This document shows, piece after piece, positions 23,222 to 31,115 of a stretch of DNA of 64,000 nt. The position numbers were made by a program, and so were the translations under genes. A model generated the notes under the pieces. That model saw nothing but the letters and a program-made list of their open reading frames with translations, was not told where the DNA came from and searched no databases. Position 1 is the stretch's first letter. Every line of letters starts with the position of its first letter. The stretch is from Streptomyces sp. CC53 (GTDB lineage Bacteria; Actinomycetota; Actinomycetes; Streptomycetales; Streptomycetaceae), in NCBI RefSeq assembly GCF_001865245.1, contig NZ_MKXB01000189.1, positions 62,001 through 126,000 of the forward strand, given 5' to 3'.

Positions 23222-23500
23222 ATGAGTGACACCATGAAGATCGACGCCCGCTGGTACCTCACCGAGGACCAGTCCCGCGTCGTGCCTGAGGCGCACCCGG
23301 AGGCCCGCTGGCTGCACTGGATCCCCGGCGATGTGGTGTCGCTCGAAGAGGCGGAGCGCCTCGGCGCGGTCAAGGCCGAAGCCGAGGCGCCCGCCGCTCC
23401 GCCGCGACGTAAGCCCGGCCGGCCTCCGGCAACCAAGGCGCGAGTCCCGGCGGAGAACAAGGGTCGCAGCGGTTTCCGCAGCGCGAACGTCGAAGGGTGA
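23222..23500 (+). CDS. Head-region protein with AT-hook-like motif (92 aa)
   Basis: A 92-residue protein. The N-terminal 55 residues are acidic; the C-terminus is basic and Pro-rich with RRKPGRPPATK, an AT-hook-like minor-groove binding motif. In the head module it may contact packaged DNA or be a connector accessory. No family recognised. Confidence 0.5.
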   Translation: MSDTMKIDARWYLTEDQSRVVPEAHPEARWLHWIPGDVVSLEEAERLGAVKAEAEAPAAPPRRKPGRPPATKARVPAENKGRSGFRSANVEG

Positions 23501-23507
23501 GTGACCG

Positions 23508-23894
23508 ATGGCCAACAACATCAGGCAGGCCGTCGGCCGCTCGCACACGGTGCTTGCGTCGGCCGCGCGCACAGCGACTCCCGACACGGAGGAGCTGGAG
23601 GTCCCGGCCGGCGCGAAGTTCGGCGTCTTCGTCCTGGACGCCACCGCGGCGGCGGATACGCCGTCGGTCACGATGAAGATCGAGGGCGTGGACCGCACAT
23701 CGGGCAAGGTGTGGCTGCTCCTGGAGGACGCTGCCGTGACTGGTGTGGCGACGAGCACGCTGAAGATCGGCCCTGGGCTTACCGCGGCGGCCAACGAGGT
23801 CGCCAATGACTTCCTTCCCCCGGTAATCCGGATCACCTGCACGCACGCTGATGCGGACAGCATCACCTACTCGGTAGGAGCGCACTTCTCATGA
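23508..23894 (+). CDS. Head-region structural protein (128 aa)
   Basis: A 128-residue beta-rich protein (DTEELEVPAGAKFGVFVLDATAAADTPSVTMKIEGVD) with an Ig- or sandwich-like pattern, lying between capsid and connector genes. It is likely a virion component. Similar sequences are annotated only as hypothetical in actinophages. Its stop overlaps the next ATG (ATGA). Confidence 0.5.
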   Translation: MANNIRQAVGRSHTVLASAARTATPDTEELEVPAGAKFGVFVLDATAAADTPSVTMKIEGVDRTSGKVWLLLEDAAVTGVATSTLKIGPGLTAAANEVANDFLPPVIRITCTHADADSITYSVGAHFS

Positions 23895-24253
23895 GTGCGG
23901 CAGGTGCTGGCGTTGGCGCTTTCAACGCGATGGTGAAGACCGGCGTGCCGATCCTGCGCCCTGAGCAGCGGTGGGAGTGCCCGAACTGCGAGCTGAAGCA
24001 GGTGACGCACGAGGCGAAGCCGCATACGCGGTTTCATCCGTGCCGCGGCTTGAAGGGTCTTGCGGCTCCCATGGTCCCGGCCGGCACGAAGTGCAAGGTC
24101 GAGGCTGTGGAGCGCGAGGACTACGTCGGCAAGGAGCTCGTCACGGTTGATGGCGAGAGCCGGCCGATTATGCGGGTTGAGACGACCCGGGACGATGGAA
24201 ATGACGTGGCGGTGTTCGCACCCTGTGCAACCGCTGGAGGAGGTGCGAACTAA
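23891..24253 (+). CDS. Zinc-knuckle protein of the head module (120 aa)
   Basis: A 120-residue protein with WECPNCELKQVTHEAKPHTRFHPCRG near residues 30-55, a CxxC...H...C zinc site, and a strand-rich second half. Its place within the structural operon suggests a virion or assembly role. ATGA overlap with the upstream gene. Confidence 0.55.
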   Translation: MSAAGAGVGAFNAMVKTGVPILRPEQRWECPNCELKQVTHEAKPHTRFHPCRGLKGLAAPMVPAGTKCKVEAVEREDYVGKELVTVDGESRPIMRVETTRDDGNDVAVFAPCATAGGGAN

Positions 24254-24751
24254 ATGGCCTGGACTGACAGTCGGATGTTCCTTGAGTTCATCCGCATCAA
24301 CTCTCTGAAGGATCCCGACGCAACGGCGCCGACGGGCTACGGAAACCTTCAGGCAGACAACCTGAAGGCGGCACTCTTCAACAATTCTGTAACCCCGGAT
24401 AGGGATGCGGCGGTTGGAGATACGGGCTATAACACCGGTACCTGGCTGGTGGCGAACGAAGTCGATGATGGTACGAACTGGGACGCGGGCGGTGAGCCGG
24501 TGACCGGCGGAGCCATTACCGATCAGGGGTCTGGTGTGGTGCAGTTCGACGCTACCGATACGCCGCAAGGCGGCGCTTCGACCACGCTGTCGGATGTGCA
24601 TGGCTGCCTGGTGTACGACGACGACATCACTGGCGGCACAGTAGCTGATCAGGGTATTTCGTACCATTATTTTGGCGGGGCACAATCCGTTACCTCAGGG
24701 ACATTCACAGTTGTCTGGCATAGTAACGGATTGTTCCGGATCACCGTGTAA
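24254..24751 (+). CDS. Structural-region hypothetical protein (165 aa)
   Basis: A 165-residue protein starting directly after the upstream stop (TAAATG), with ribosome-binding site GGAGGAGG inside the previous gene. It is rich in Asp, Gly and Thr with strand-like spacing (GAITDQGSGVVQFDATDTPQ), and resembles phage proteins that form virion decorations. No enzymatic motif is visible. Confidence 0.5.
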   Translation: MAWTDSRMFLEFIRINSLKDPDATAPTGYGNLQADNLKAALFNNSVTPDRDAAVGDTGYNTGTWLVANEVDDGTNWDAGGEPVTGGAITDQGSGVVQFDATDTPQGGASTTLSDVHGCLVYDDDITGGTVADQGISYHYFGGAQSVTSGTFTVVWHSNGLFRITV

Positions 24752-24827
24752 TCGTCGACCCTGCCCGTCTCCGTGCCGCCGCCGAGTACCTGGAGGGCGG
24801 CTAGGCCGGTAGCGCGGAGGGGTGGGC

Positions 24828-27608
24828 ATGGCGATCACGTTCTCGGATGCGGGTAGTGGGGCCAGCGCCACCGCTGGAAGCAGTTTCGGTATCAGCCCGT
24901 CGTTCGCGAGCGGGGACCTGCTGGTCGTCCACATCGTCCTGGGCGACTCCGGCCGTACGATATCGGCGCCCTCGGGGTGGACGGCCCAGTACAACACCGG
25001 CGGCCCCGAGGCCGGCCAGCAGCACGCCATCTTCACGAAGATCATGACCGGGGGTGAAAGTACCCCGCTCACGTTCTCGTGGACTGGCGGTAACTCGACG
25101 CATGCGCGTACCGCGATGAAGGTCGTGTCCAGCGTCAGCGATATCACGCTGCACAACTTCACCGTCAGCTCAACCGCGACGGACAACGCCAGCCCCTACA
25201 CAACGTCTTCCATCACTTTCGCTGGCGGCTACGCCATCTACGGTGCGGCGGGCGAAGGATCGGCTTCTTCCTCGTCCTGGTCTCAGTCGCACGGTGACAC
25301 AGAGGTCGCCGACGTCACTTCCGGTACCGGAACTGGCGAGGCGGCAGCCGTTTACCGTTCGGCGAGTACGCATTCTGGCTCGGTCAGTAAGACGATCTCG
25401 TCGTCGCCGAATGACCGGTTCGCTGCTACGTGGTGGATCGCTGAGGTGCGCGAGTCTGCTGCGACGGAGGCTGCTGCGGGGCATTCGGCAGCCACGGGTA
25501 CGGCGAACGCCCCCAGGCCGGCTGTCGGTACGGCCGCGGGTGCTTCGTCGGCGGTCGCCGTGGCGAACAGCGCGACGACGGCGTTGGCCGCGAGCCCGCC
25601 GGCCGGACACGCGCCTGCCAACGCGAGCGCGTTCCCTGCTGTGGGTGCGCTTGGCGCTTCGTGTGGCGCGGCCACGGTTTCGGTTGCTGTAAACGACGCG
25701 TCGGTGTCGGTGAGCGATTCCGGGCCTGCTGGCGTTGCGGCGGTGGCGGCGGTTGCCGCCGGTCCTGGTGTCGCGGTTGCGGCGTCGGCTGGTCATGCTG
25801 CTGTTGCCGGTTCTGCGCTTGGCGCTCTGGTGGACGCGGACGACACGATCGGCGAGGCGCCGGCCGTGCAGGCGGCCGTTGTCGCTGGCGACGGGGTTTT
25901 GTCGCTTGGGGCGTTGCCGGGTGTCGCTTCGGTGGGTGCCGCGGCCGGCGATGGCTCGGTAGCGGTCGGTTCAGGGGTTGGGGCTGCGGCGGCTGCCGCT
26001 GCGGTGGCCGATGGCGTGGCGGGGCTCGGGGCAGCGCCTGGGCCGGCTGCGGGCGCGGTGGCGGTCAATGATGCTGCGGTTGCCGTGGAGTCCAGTGCTT
26101 CCGCTGGGGCGGTTGCGGGTACTGCGGCAGCCAACGATGCTTCGGTGTCGTTGGGGGTCGCGGCGGGGGCGGCATCCGCGGTTGCTTCGGTCGTCGATGC
26201 TGCGGTTGATGCGGACGACACGTTGGGCGAGGCCGGCGCGGTGGCGGTGTCGGCGTCGGCTTCCGAGGCTGTCGTGGCGGTGGCGCCGCAGGCTGGTCAT
26301 GCTGCCGTGTCCGGGTCGGTGTCCGATGCTGTGGTTGATGCGGATGACACGCTGGGCGAGGCCGGTATCGCTGCGGTGTCGGCGGTTGTGGGTGACGTCC
26401 GGGCGGCGGTAGCTGCTGGGGCTGATGCTGCCGCGGGTTCGGTTACGGCGAACGATGCGACCCCGTCGTTGGCCTCGTTGCCCTCGGCCGGCCATGTTTC
26501 CGCGGCGGTCGCTGTGAACGACGGCCTGGCGGCGGTTTCTGTCGCCGCTGGGGGCGCGGCGGCGCAGGGCGTTGCGAACGATGCGACGGTGTCGTCCGAG
26601 TCGGCTACGAGCGCCCCTGCGGGTCTTGGGGCGGGTTCGGTTACGGCGAACGATGCTGCGGTGGCGGTTGCTGCTTCAGCCGGTTTGGCTGCGGTGCCGG
26701 TTGCGGCGAACGACGCGACAGCCGATCTTGCCGCGTCGCCACCTGCTGGGCACGCTTCGGTGGCGGTGTCGGCTGAGGGGTCTGTCTCTGGGGCTGGATC
26801 CTTGGCCGGCGGGGTGCCGGTTTCTGCTTCTGCTGGTGATGCGGCGGTGTCTGCTGCTGCGGGTGCAGGTCTGGCCGCGGGTGCGGGTGCCGCGGGCGAT
26901 GCCGTGGCTGGTGTGGCGACGGTGTCCGGGGGAGTCGGGGTCGCTGCTGGTGCCGGGGATCCGTCGACTGCCTTGACGGCTTCTGCGGGGGTTGGGTCGG
27001 TTTCCGTTGTCGCGAATGATGCGACGGCGTCGACGGTTGCGGAGACTGATGCTCCCGCGGGTCTTGCCGCGGCAGGGGCGTCGGCCGAGGGCCCGTCGAC
27101 TGCGCTCACGGTTCCGGCGGGTCATGCCGCGGCTGTGTCGGCGGCGTTCGATGCTTCGGTGTCGGTCGGTACGGAGGCGCCGGCTGGGGCTGCCGTGGTG
27201 TCGTCGCTTGTCGAGGGCGCTGTTGTGGGCCAGGGCGCCGGGGCGGGGGAGGTTTCGGCTGCGGTCGGGGCCGCTTCCGTGGCGGCGTCGATGGCGGTGG
27301 CTGTTGGTTCTGTTTCGGTGTTGGCCGGGGCGAATGATGCGACGGTGCTCATCGGTGCGGTTCCGCCGGCGGGGCATGTGGTGTCGGTGGCCGCGGCGTT
27401 TGACGCCTTGGTTGAGGTCGGTGCGCGTCCTGGTGCTGGGTTGGTGTCTGTCGGTGCCGCTGGGGTTGTTGGCGAGTCGAGTACGGCGCGTCGTGTCAAT
27501 GCTGGCGCGGTCTTGGTCCAGGCCGTGACGGCGCATGTGTCGACGCCTCGCCGAGGTTTGAAGATCAGCAAGCTCAGTCGCTCCCCGTACTGGAACCGGG
27601 AGACGTAG
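24828..27608 (+). CDS. Giant Ala/Val/Gly repeat virion protein (926 aa)
   Basis: Start at ATG 24828, seven bases after GGAGG. Residues 1-210 form a beta-rich domain (SGDLLVVHIVL, SAPSGWTAQYN) related to the N-terminus of the minor tail protein at 36345. From about 215 to 890 the protein is a degenerate repeat of about 15-25 residues built on [A/P]AGHAAV...NDA.V.V, with three copies of a VDADDT[L/I]GEA block. About 20 residues at the C-terminus are basic. GCT and GTT codons are more frequent than in neighbours. Likely a long fibre or surface layer on the head or neck; function unknown. Confidence 0.65.
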   Translation: MAITFSDAGSGASATAGSSFGISPSFASGDLLVVHIVLGDSGRTISAPSGWTAQYNTGGPEAGQQHAIFTKIMTGGESTPLTFSWTGGNSTHARTAMKVVSSVSDITLHNFTVSSTATDNASPYTTSSITFAGGYAIYGAAGEGSASSSSWSQSHGDTEVADVTSGTGTGEAAAVYRSASTHSGSVSKTISSSPNDRFAATWWIAEVRESAATEAAAGHSAATGTANAPRPAVGTAAGASSAVAVANSATTALAASPPAGHAPANASAFPAVGALGASCGAATVSVAVNDASVSVSDSGPAGVAAVAAVAAGPGVAVAASAGHAAVAGSALGALVDADDTIGEAPAVQAAVVAGDGVLSLGALPGVASVGAAAGDGSVAVGSGVGAAAAAAAVADGVAGLGAAPGPAAGAVAVNDAAVAVESSASAGAVAGTAAANDASVSLGVAAGAASAVASVVDAAVDADDTLGEAGAVAVSASASEAVVAVAPQAGHAAVSGSVSDAVVDADDTLGEAGIAAVSAVVGDVRAAVAAGADAAAGSVTANDATPSLASLPSAGHVSAAVAVNDGLAAVSVAAGGAAAQGVANDATVSSESATSAPAGLGAGSVTANDAAVAVAASAGLAAVPVAANDATADLAASPPAGHASVAVSAEGSVSGAGSLAGGVPVSASAGDAAVSAAAGAGLAAGAGAAGDAVAGVATVSGGVGVAAGAGDPSTALTASAGVGSVSVVANDATASTVAETDAPAGLAAAGASAEGPSTALTVPAGHAAAVSAAFDASVSVGTEAPAGAAVVSSLVEGAVVGQGAGAGEVSAAVGAASVAASMAVAVGSVSVLAGANDATVLIGAVPPAGHVVSVAAAFDALVEVGARPGAGLVSVGAAGVVGESSTARRVNAGAVLVQAVTAHVSTPRRGLKISKLSRSPYWNRET

Positions 27609-27626
27609 CGAAGGAGGTGCGTTCGT

Positions 27627-28232
27627 TTGGCCCTCGGTGATCCCTACGCGACCCGTGCCCAGCTCAAGAGCTACCTCAAGATCACCAATAGTGATCATGA
27701 CGAGCAGCTCGACGACGCTCTCAGCAGCTCGACGCGCGAGATCGAGAAGCATTGCGGCAGGCAGTTCAACGACGCCGTAACGACGTCGGCGCGGGTCTTC
27801 CGCCCACTGAACAGCCGAACGGCGATCGTCGACGACTTCCACACGACCACCGGCCTCGTCATCAAGACCGACACCGATGACGACGGGGTCTATGAGACCA
27901 CCTGGGCCTCTACCGACTACGAGCTGGAGCCCTTGAACGGGATCCGGGACGGCGTACCCGGCTGGCCCTACTGGCGCATCAAGGCCGTGGAAAGCGAGCT
28001 CTTCCCCGACGGCCATCGCGCCACCCTCCAAGTGGAGGCCCGCTGGGGCTGGGCCGCGGTGCCGGCGCCTGTGAAGCAGTCCTGCCTCATCCTGGCCGCA
28101 GAAACGTTCAAGCTGGCCGGCGCCCCTCTCGGCGTGGCGGGTTTCGGGGAGTTCGGGGGCGTCCGGGTCCGGCACAACGCCATGGTGCAGCGGAAACTCC
28201 GACCGTTCTGCCGCGGCGCGAGGGTGGCGTAA
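27627..28232 (+). CDS. Head-tail connector (gp6-like adaptor)
   Basis: A 201-residue protein with TTG start after AAGGAGG. The opening DPYATRAQLKSYLKITNSDHDEQLDDALSSSTREIEKHCGRQF is the signature of the HK97 gp6/SPP1 gp15 adaptor family, which sits below the portal. The C-terminal ARWGWAAVPAPVKQSCLILAAETFK completes the family pattern. Its stop overlaps the next ATG. Confidence 0.8.
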   Translation: MALGDPYATRAQLKSYLKITNSDHDEQLDDALSSSTREIEKHCGRQFNDAVTTSARVFRPLNSRTAIVDDFHTTTGLVIKTDTDDDGVYETTWASTDYELEPLNGIRDGVPGWPYWRIKAVESELFPDGHRATLQVEARWGWAAVPAPVKQSCLILAAETFKLAGAPLGVAGFGEFGGVRVRHNAMVQRKLRPFCRGARVA

Positions 28233-28654
28233 TGGCGTCGCTCTCGCAGATCCGTAGTGGGATCAAGACCACGATCGAGGCCAATGTCAGCGCTCTCACG
28301 GTCTATCACAAGATGCCGGAGCAGGTGAACGGGGATTCGGTGCTCTGCGAACCCTCTGGGACTGATTTCGCCAAGTCTTTCGGTCGCGGCTTGGATGAGT
28401 ACGAGTTCAATCTCTTTGTGTTCGTGCCCATGGTCGAGTGGGACAGCGCTCAGGACCGCGTGGACGGATACATCACCGGTGCTGGAGCCAGCAGCATTCG
28501 GCAGGTCGTGTTCCAGAATCGGACTTTGGGGCTCACGTCCACGGATGCCCATATCTCGAAGATGATGGGCTACGGCGCTCAGTACAAGGTCGCCAATCTG
28601 CAATTCATCGGCGCGGCCCTGAAGCTCATCGTAGTGACGGACGGCAGCGCGTAA
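28232..28654 (+). CDS. Tail terminator / head-tail joining protein
   Basis: A 140-residue protein in the usual place of the tail terminator. It opens with QIRSGIKTTIEANVSALTVYHKMPEQVN and has a strand-rich core (YEFNLFVFVPMVEWDSAQDRVDGYI) and a late NLQFIGAALKLIVVTDG strand pair, as in gpU-like terminators. Function by position and pattern. A terminator hairpin follows. Confidence 0.65.
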   Translation: MASLSQIRSGIKTTIEANVSALTVYHKMPEQVNGDSVLCEPSGTDFAKSFGRGLDEYEFNLFVFVPMVEWDSAQDRVDGYITGAGASSIRQVVFQNRTLGLTSTDAHISKMMGYGAQYKVANLQFIGAALKLIVVTDGSA

Positions 28655-28664
28655 CCAAAGAACT

Positions 28665-28696
28665 CCCCCAGCCCTCGCTGACGCGGGGGCTTTTTT
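28665..28696 (+). terminator. Intrinsic terminator inside the structural operon
   Basis: CCCCC (28665-28669) and GGGGG (28685-28689) with an inner AGC/GCT pair, then six T (28691-28696). It would lower transcription of the tail genes relative to head genes or require antitermination. Confidence 0.75.
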
Positions 28697-28729
28697 CATG
28701 CCCGAAAGCAGACCAAGAAGGGGACGGTA

Positions 28730-29068
28730 ATGGCCGCTCTCACAACTAACAACATTGTGTATGCCGGGACCGCTCCTACTTTCGAGTCGGCTGCGCTCTC
28801 CGACACGGCGGAAGTCGGGAAGAACAAGTTCGCCGTATACAAGAACACCGACGCCTCCACGCGGACCGTCACCATCGATGTGCCCACGGGGAATACCCCG
28901 TACACCGAAAAGGACCCGGACGTCGAGTACACGCTTGCCGCGAATACGGGAGAGCTGTGGATTCCGCTGCATTCGGATTATGACGACGGAACCGGTCGCT
29001 GCACCATCACCGTCAGCGCTATTGCTGGCGTGACGGTCGCCATCGTTCATGCCGGGTGGGTTGAGTAA
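28730..29068 (+). CDS. Structural-region hypothetical protein (112 aa)
   Basis: A 112-residue protein preceded by AAGGGGACGG. Beta-rich (KFAVYKNTDASTRTVTIDVP, GELWIPLHSDYDDG, CTITVSAIAGVTVAIVHAG), a pattern seen in virion surface or trimeric appendage proteins. The stop overlaps the next ATG. No named family. Confidence 0.5.
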   Translation: MAALTTNNIVYAGTAPTFESAALSDTAEVGKNKFAVYKNTDASTRTVTIDVPTGNTPYTEKDPDVEYTLAANTGELWIPLHSDYDDGTGRCTITVSAIAGVTVAIVHAGWVE

Positions 29069-29388
29069 TGGGGCGGCGTAAGCAGCCGCGTGTTGTCTCG
29101 CCTGAAGTCCAGGCCGCCCGCGAGGAACAGCGCCGCAAGAACCGCGAGGCCAACAAGGCCCCGAGTCGTACCCCTGAAGAACTGGCCGCCCTGGAAGAGC
29201 AACGGCGCAGGAACCGCCTTGCCAATAAGTCTCCCGCCTATCTGGCTGAGCTTGCCGAGAAGGCCAAGGAAGAGGCGGAGGCCGAAGCGCCGAAGCCGGT
29301 CGATCCAGAACCCCCGAAGGCCGAATCCGCAAAGCCTGCATTCATATCGGCCAATGAAAGGGCCGCTTTTAGGAAGAAGGGGGCCTAA
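29068..29388 (+). CDS. Charged coiled-coil protein with internal duplication (106 aa)
   Basis: A 106-residue, highly charged protein. Residues about 12-65 contain two near-copies of a [R/L]EEQRR[K/R]NR.ANK.P unit, so the gene carries an internal duplication. The C-terminal part is Glu/Ala/Pro-rich. It lies directly before the tail tube gene. Function unknown. Confidence 0.5.
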   Translation: MGRRKQPRVVSPEVQAAREEQRRKNREANKAPSRTPEELAALEEQRRRNRLANKSPAYLAELAEKAKEEAEAEAPKPVDPEPPKAESAKPAFISANERAAFRKKGA

Positions 29389-29391
29389 CCA

Positions 29392-29811
29392 ATGGCCGGA
29401 AAGCAGATTCTGACGAACTGCAAGATTGTTGTGGACGGTGTGGACTTCACCAACCACGCCTCCTCGGTGGAGATCACTGCGTCGAAGGACGAAGTGGACA
29501 CCACGTCCTTCGACGGCGCTGGCCGGGAGCGTAAGGCCGGTCTCCAGGACAACTCGTTCACCATCAACTTCCAGCAGGACTTCGACGCCAACGAGGTCGA
29601 CGCCACGCTGTTCCCGCTGTGGAACAACGCCACCGAGTTCACCGTCGCCGTCCGACCCGTCGACGCAGCGATATCCGCGACCAACCCCGAGTACAGCGGT
29701 ACGTGCATCCTCCTGGAGTACACGCCGCTCGCCGGGTCTGTGGGCGACCTGTCGGAGACCGAGGTGACCTTCCCGGTTCAGCGAGGAACGTTCACCCGCG
29801 CTACGTCGTAA
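29392..29811 (+). CDS. Major tail tube protein
   Basis: A 139-residue protein with the tail-tube fold pattern: KIVVDGVDFTNHASSVEIT, DEVDTTSFDGAGRERKAGLQDNSFTINF, LFPLWNN and the late DLSETEVTFPVQRGTFTR. It polymerises as hexameric rings around the tape measure protein. Its stop overlaps the next start (TAATG). Confidence 0.85.
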   Translation: MAGKQILTNCKIVVDGVDFTNHASSVEITASKDEVDTTSFDGAGRERKAGLQDNSFTINFQQDFDANEVDATLFPLWNNATEFTVAVRPVDAAISATNPEYSGTCILLEYTPLAGSVGDLSETEVTFPVQRGTFTRATS

Positions 29812-30329
29812 TGCCTGCGATCATCCGCCGCCGTGGCCGGGACATGACGTTCCTTGTCGTTCCCGGTCCGGAGGTCCAGCGCGTCAGTGCAGCGCTCGGT
29901 CAAGAGGACGTTGCGATTCCCCGCCAGTCCCGCCAGGTCGTACGGCGAGAAGCTCGCCGTTTGGCGCGGGTCGCTCAGAACAAGGTCCGGAGCCTGCCGA
30001 TCGCCGGCTCTTCCGGAAGGCACACGGGCCTGCGCAGGCGTGTCGCCGCCGGAGTGCGTGTCGTCGACGTCCCCGAAGGCGCCCACGTGCAAACCACGAT
30101 GGCTGAAAGAGACGAGGCCATTATCCCGTGGGGTCTTGACAGTCCGAAGGGCTGGCGCCATCCGGTATTCGGGAATCGCGAAGTCTGGGTGCAGCAGCGA
30201 CCTCATGTGCATGGCTGGTTCAGGGGCACGTTCGAAGACGGCGAGCATCTGATCGAGCAGTCCCTTGAGGACGTGCTTGAGCGTTCCGCTCGTCGAATCG
30301 CTGCCGAGGGCCGCATAAGGCCCCTGTGA
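29811..30329 (+). CDS. HK97 gp10-like neck/tail-completion protein
   Basis: A 172-residue basic protein with the gp10-like pattern: ARRLARVAQNKVRSLPI, TGLRRRVAAGVRV, then WRHPVFGNREVWVQQRPHVHGWF and a terminal helix. Such proteins complete the tail or neck and are usually encoded before the tail tube gene; here the gene follows it, an unusual order. Confidence 0.7.
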   Translation: MPAIIRRRGRDMTFLVVPGPEVQRVSAALGQEDVAIPRQSRQVVRREARRLARVAQNKVRSLPIAGSSGRHTGLRRRVAAGVRVVDVPEGAHVQTTMAERDEAIIPWGLDSPKGWRHPVFGNREVWVQQRPHVHGWFRGTFEDGEHLIEQSLEDVLERSARRIAAEGRIRPL

Positions 30330-30424
30330 CTGGGGCGGCCGGAGGGTTTCGCGGGTTCCTCTCCGGCCGTCCCTCTTTTCAACCCGTGTGGACCCGTGAC
30401 AACTCAATACAGGAGTACGAACCC

Positions 30425-30829
30425 ATGGCGCTTCTCAGCAAGGAAGAACTTCTCAAAAACGGGAAGACTCTTCCCACCAAGGTCATCGAGGTCCCCGAGT
30501 GGGGTGGCGAGGTGACGATCCGGTGCCTTACCGGAGCCGAGCGCGACAGGTACGAGGCTTCCCTCGCCCGCCTGGACCGGAAAACTGGTGCGATGGTCCC
30601 GAACCTCGTCAATTCTCGGGCCCGGCTCGTGGCGATGAGCATCGTCGACGAGACCGGTAAGCGGATGTTCTCCGACGATGACATTCTGGAGCTGGGCGGT
30701 ACCTCCTCGATCGCTTTGACGCGTGTATGGGTGGCCGCATGCCAGCTGTCCGGTATCAGCGAAGCTGAGGTTGAGGCCGCCGCGGAGGATTTCGACGAAA
30801 TCCAGAGCGAGGATTCCAGCGAAGGCTAG
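30425..30829 (+). CDS. Tail assembly chaperone, short form (gpG-like)
   Basis: A 134-residue acidic helical protein (MALLSKEELLKNG, VIEVPEWGGEVTIRCLTGAERDRYEA) in the position of the tail assembly chaperone between tail tube and tape measure genes. A second open frame (-1) overlaps its end and encodes the usual extension, so a fraction of ribosomes probably shift frame near the 3' end. Confidence 0.85.
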   Translation: MALLSKEELLKNGKTLPTKVIEVPEWGGEVTIRCLTGAERDRYEASLARLDRKTGAMVPNLVNSRARLVAMSIVDETGKRMFSDDDILELGGTSSIALTRVWVAACQLSGISEAEVEAAAEDFDEIQSEDSSEG

Positions 30830-31098
30830 CGCTCGCTCTGGGATACCCCAGCGTTGAAGACATGCTGGACGCGATGTCCTCGGCTGAATACACGCAGTGG
30901 CGCGGTTTCGAAAGAGCCTACGGTCCGATCGATCGGCGCTACAGCGACGAAGCTCTCGCCAATATTCATGAGCAGCTACAGGCCATCACCTACCTCATCG
31001 GTGCTCAGCTGACCAGCCAGAAAAAGGGCGCCAAGAACCCGGTTCCCCAGCCCAAGCACTTCCCTCGACCCCATGAGGTCGGCAAGCACCACGACTGA
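30817..31098 (+). CDS. Tail assembly chaperone extension (gpT-like), made by -1 frameshift
   Basis: The -1 frame is open through the end of the short-form gene and continues as LALALGYPSVEDMLDAMSS, FERAYGPIDRRYSDEALANIHEQLQAI, the standard pattern of the actinophage gpT-like extension. There is no good independent start in the first part. Candidate slip site is G-GAT-TCC at 30811-30817, allowing -1 re-pairing to GGA and TTC. The exact site is not proven. Confidence 0.75.
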   Translation, partial: QRRLALALGYPSVEDMLDAMSSAEYTQWRGFERAYGPIDRRYSDEALANIHEQLQAITYLIGAQLTSQKKGAKNPVPQPKHFPRPHEVGKHHD

Positions 31099-31115
31099 GG
31101 AAGGGGGCGGCTGGG

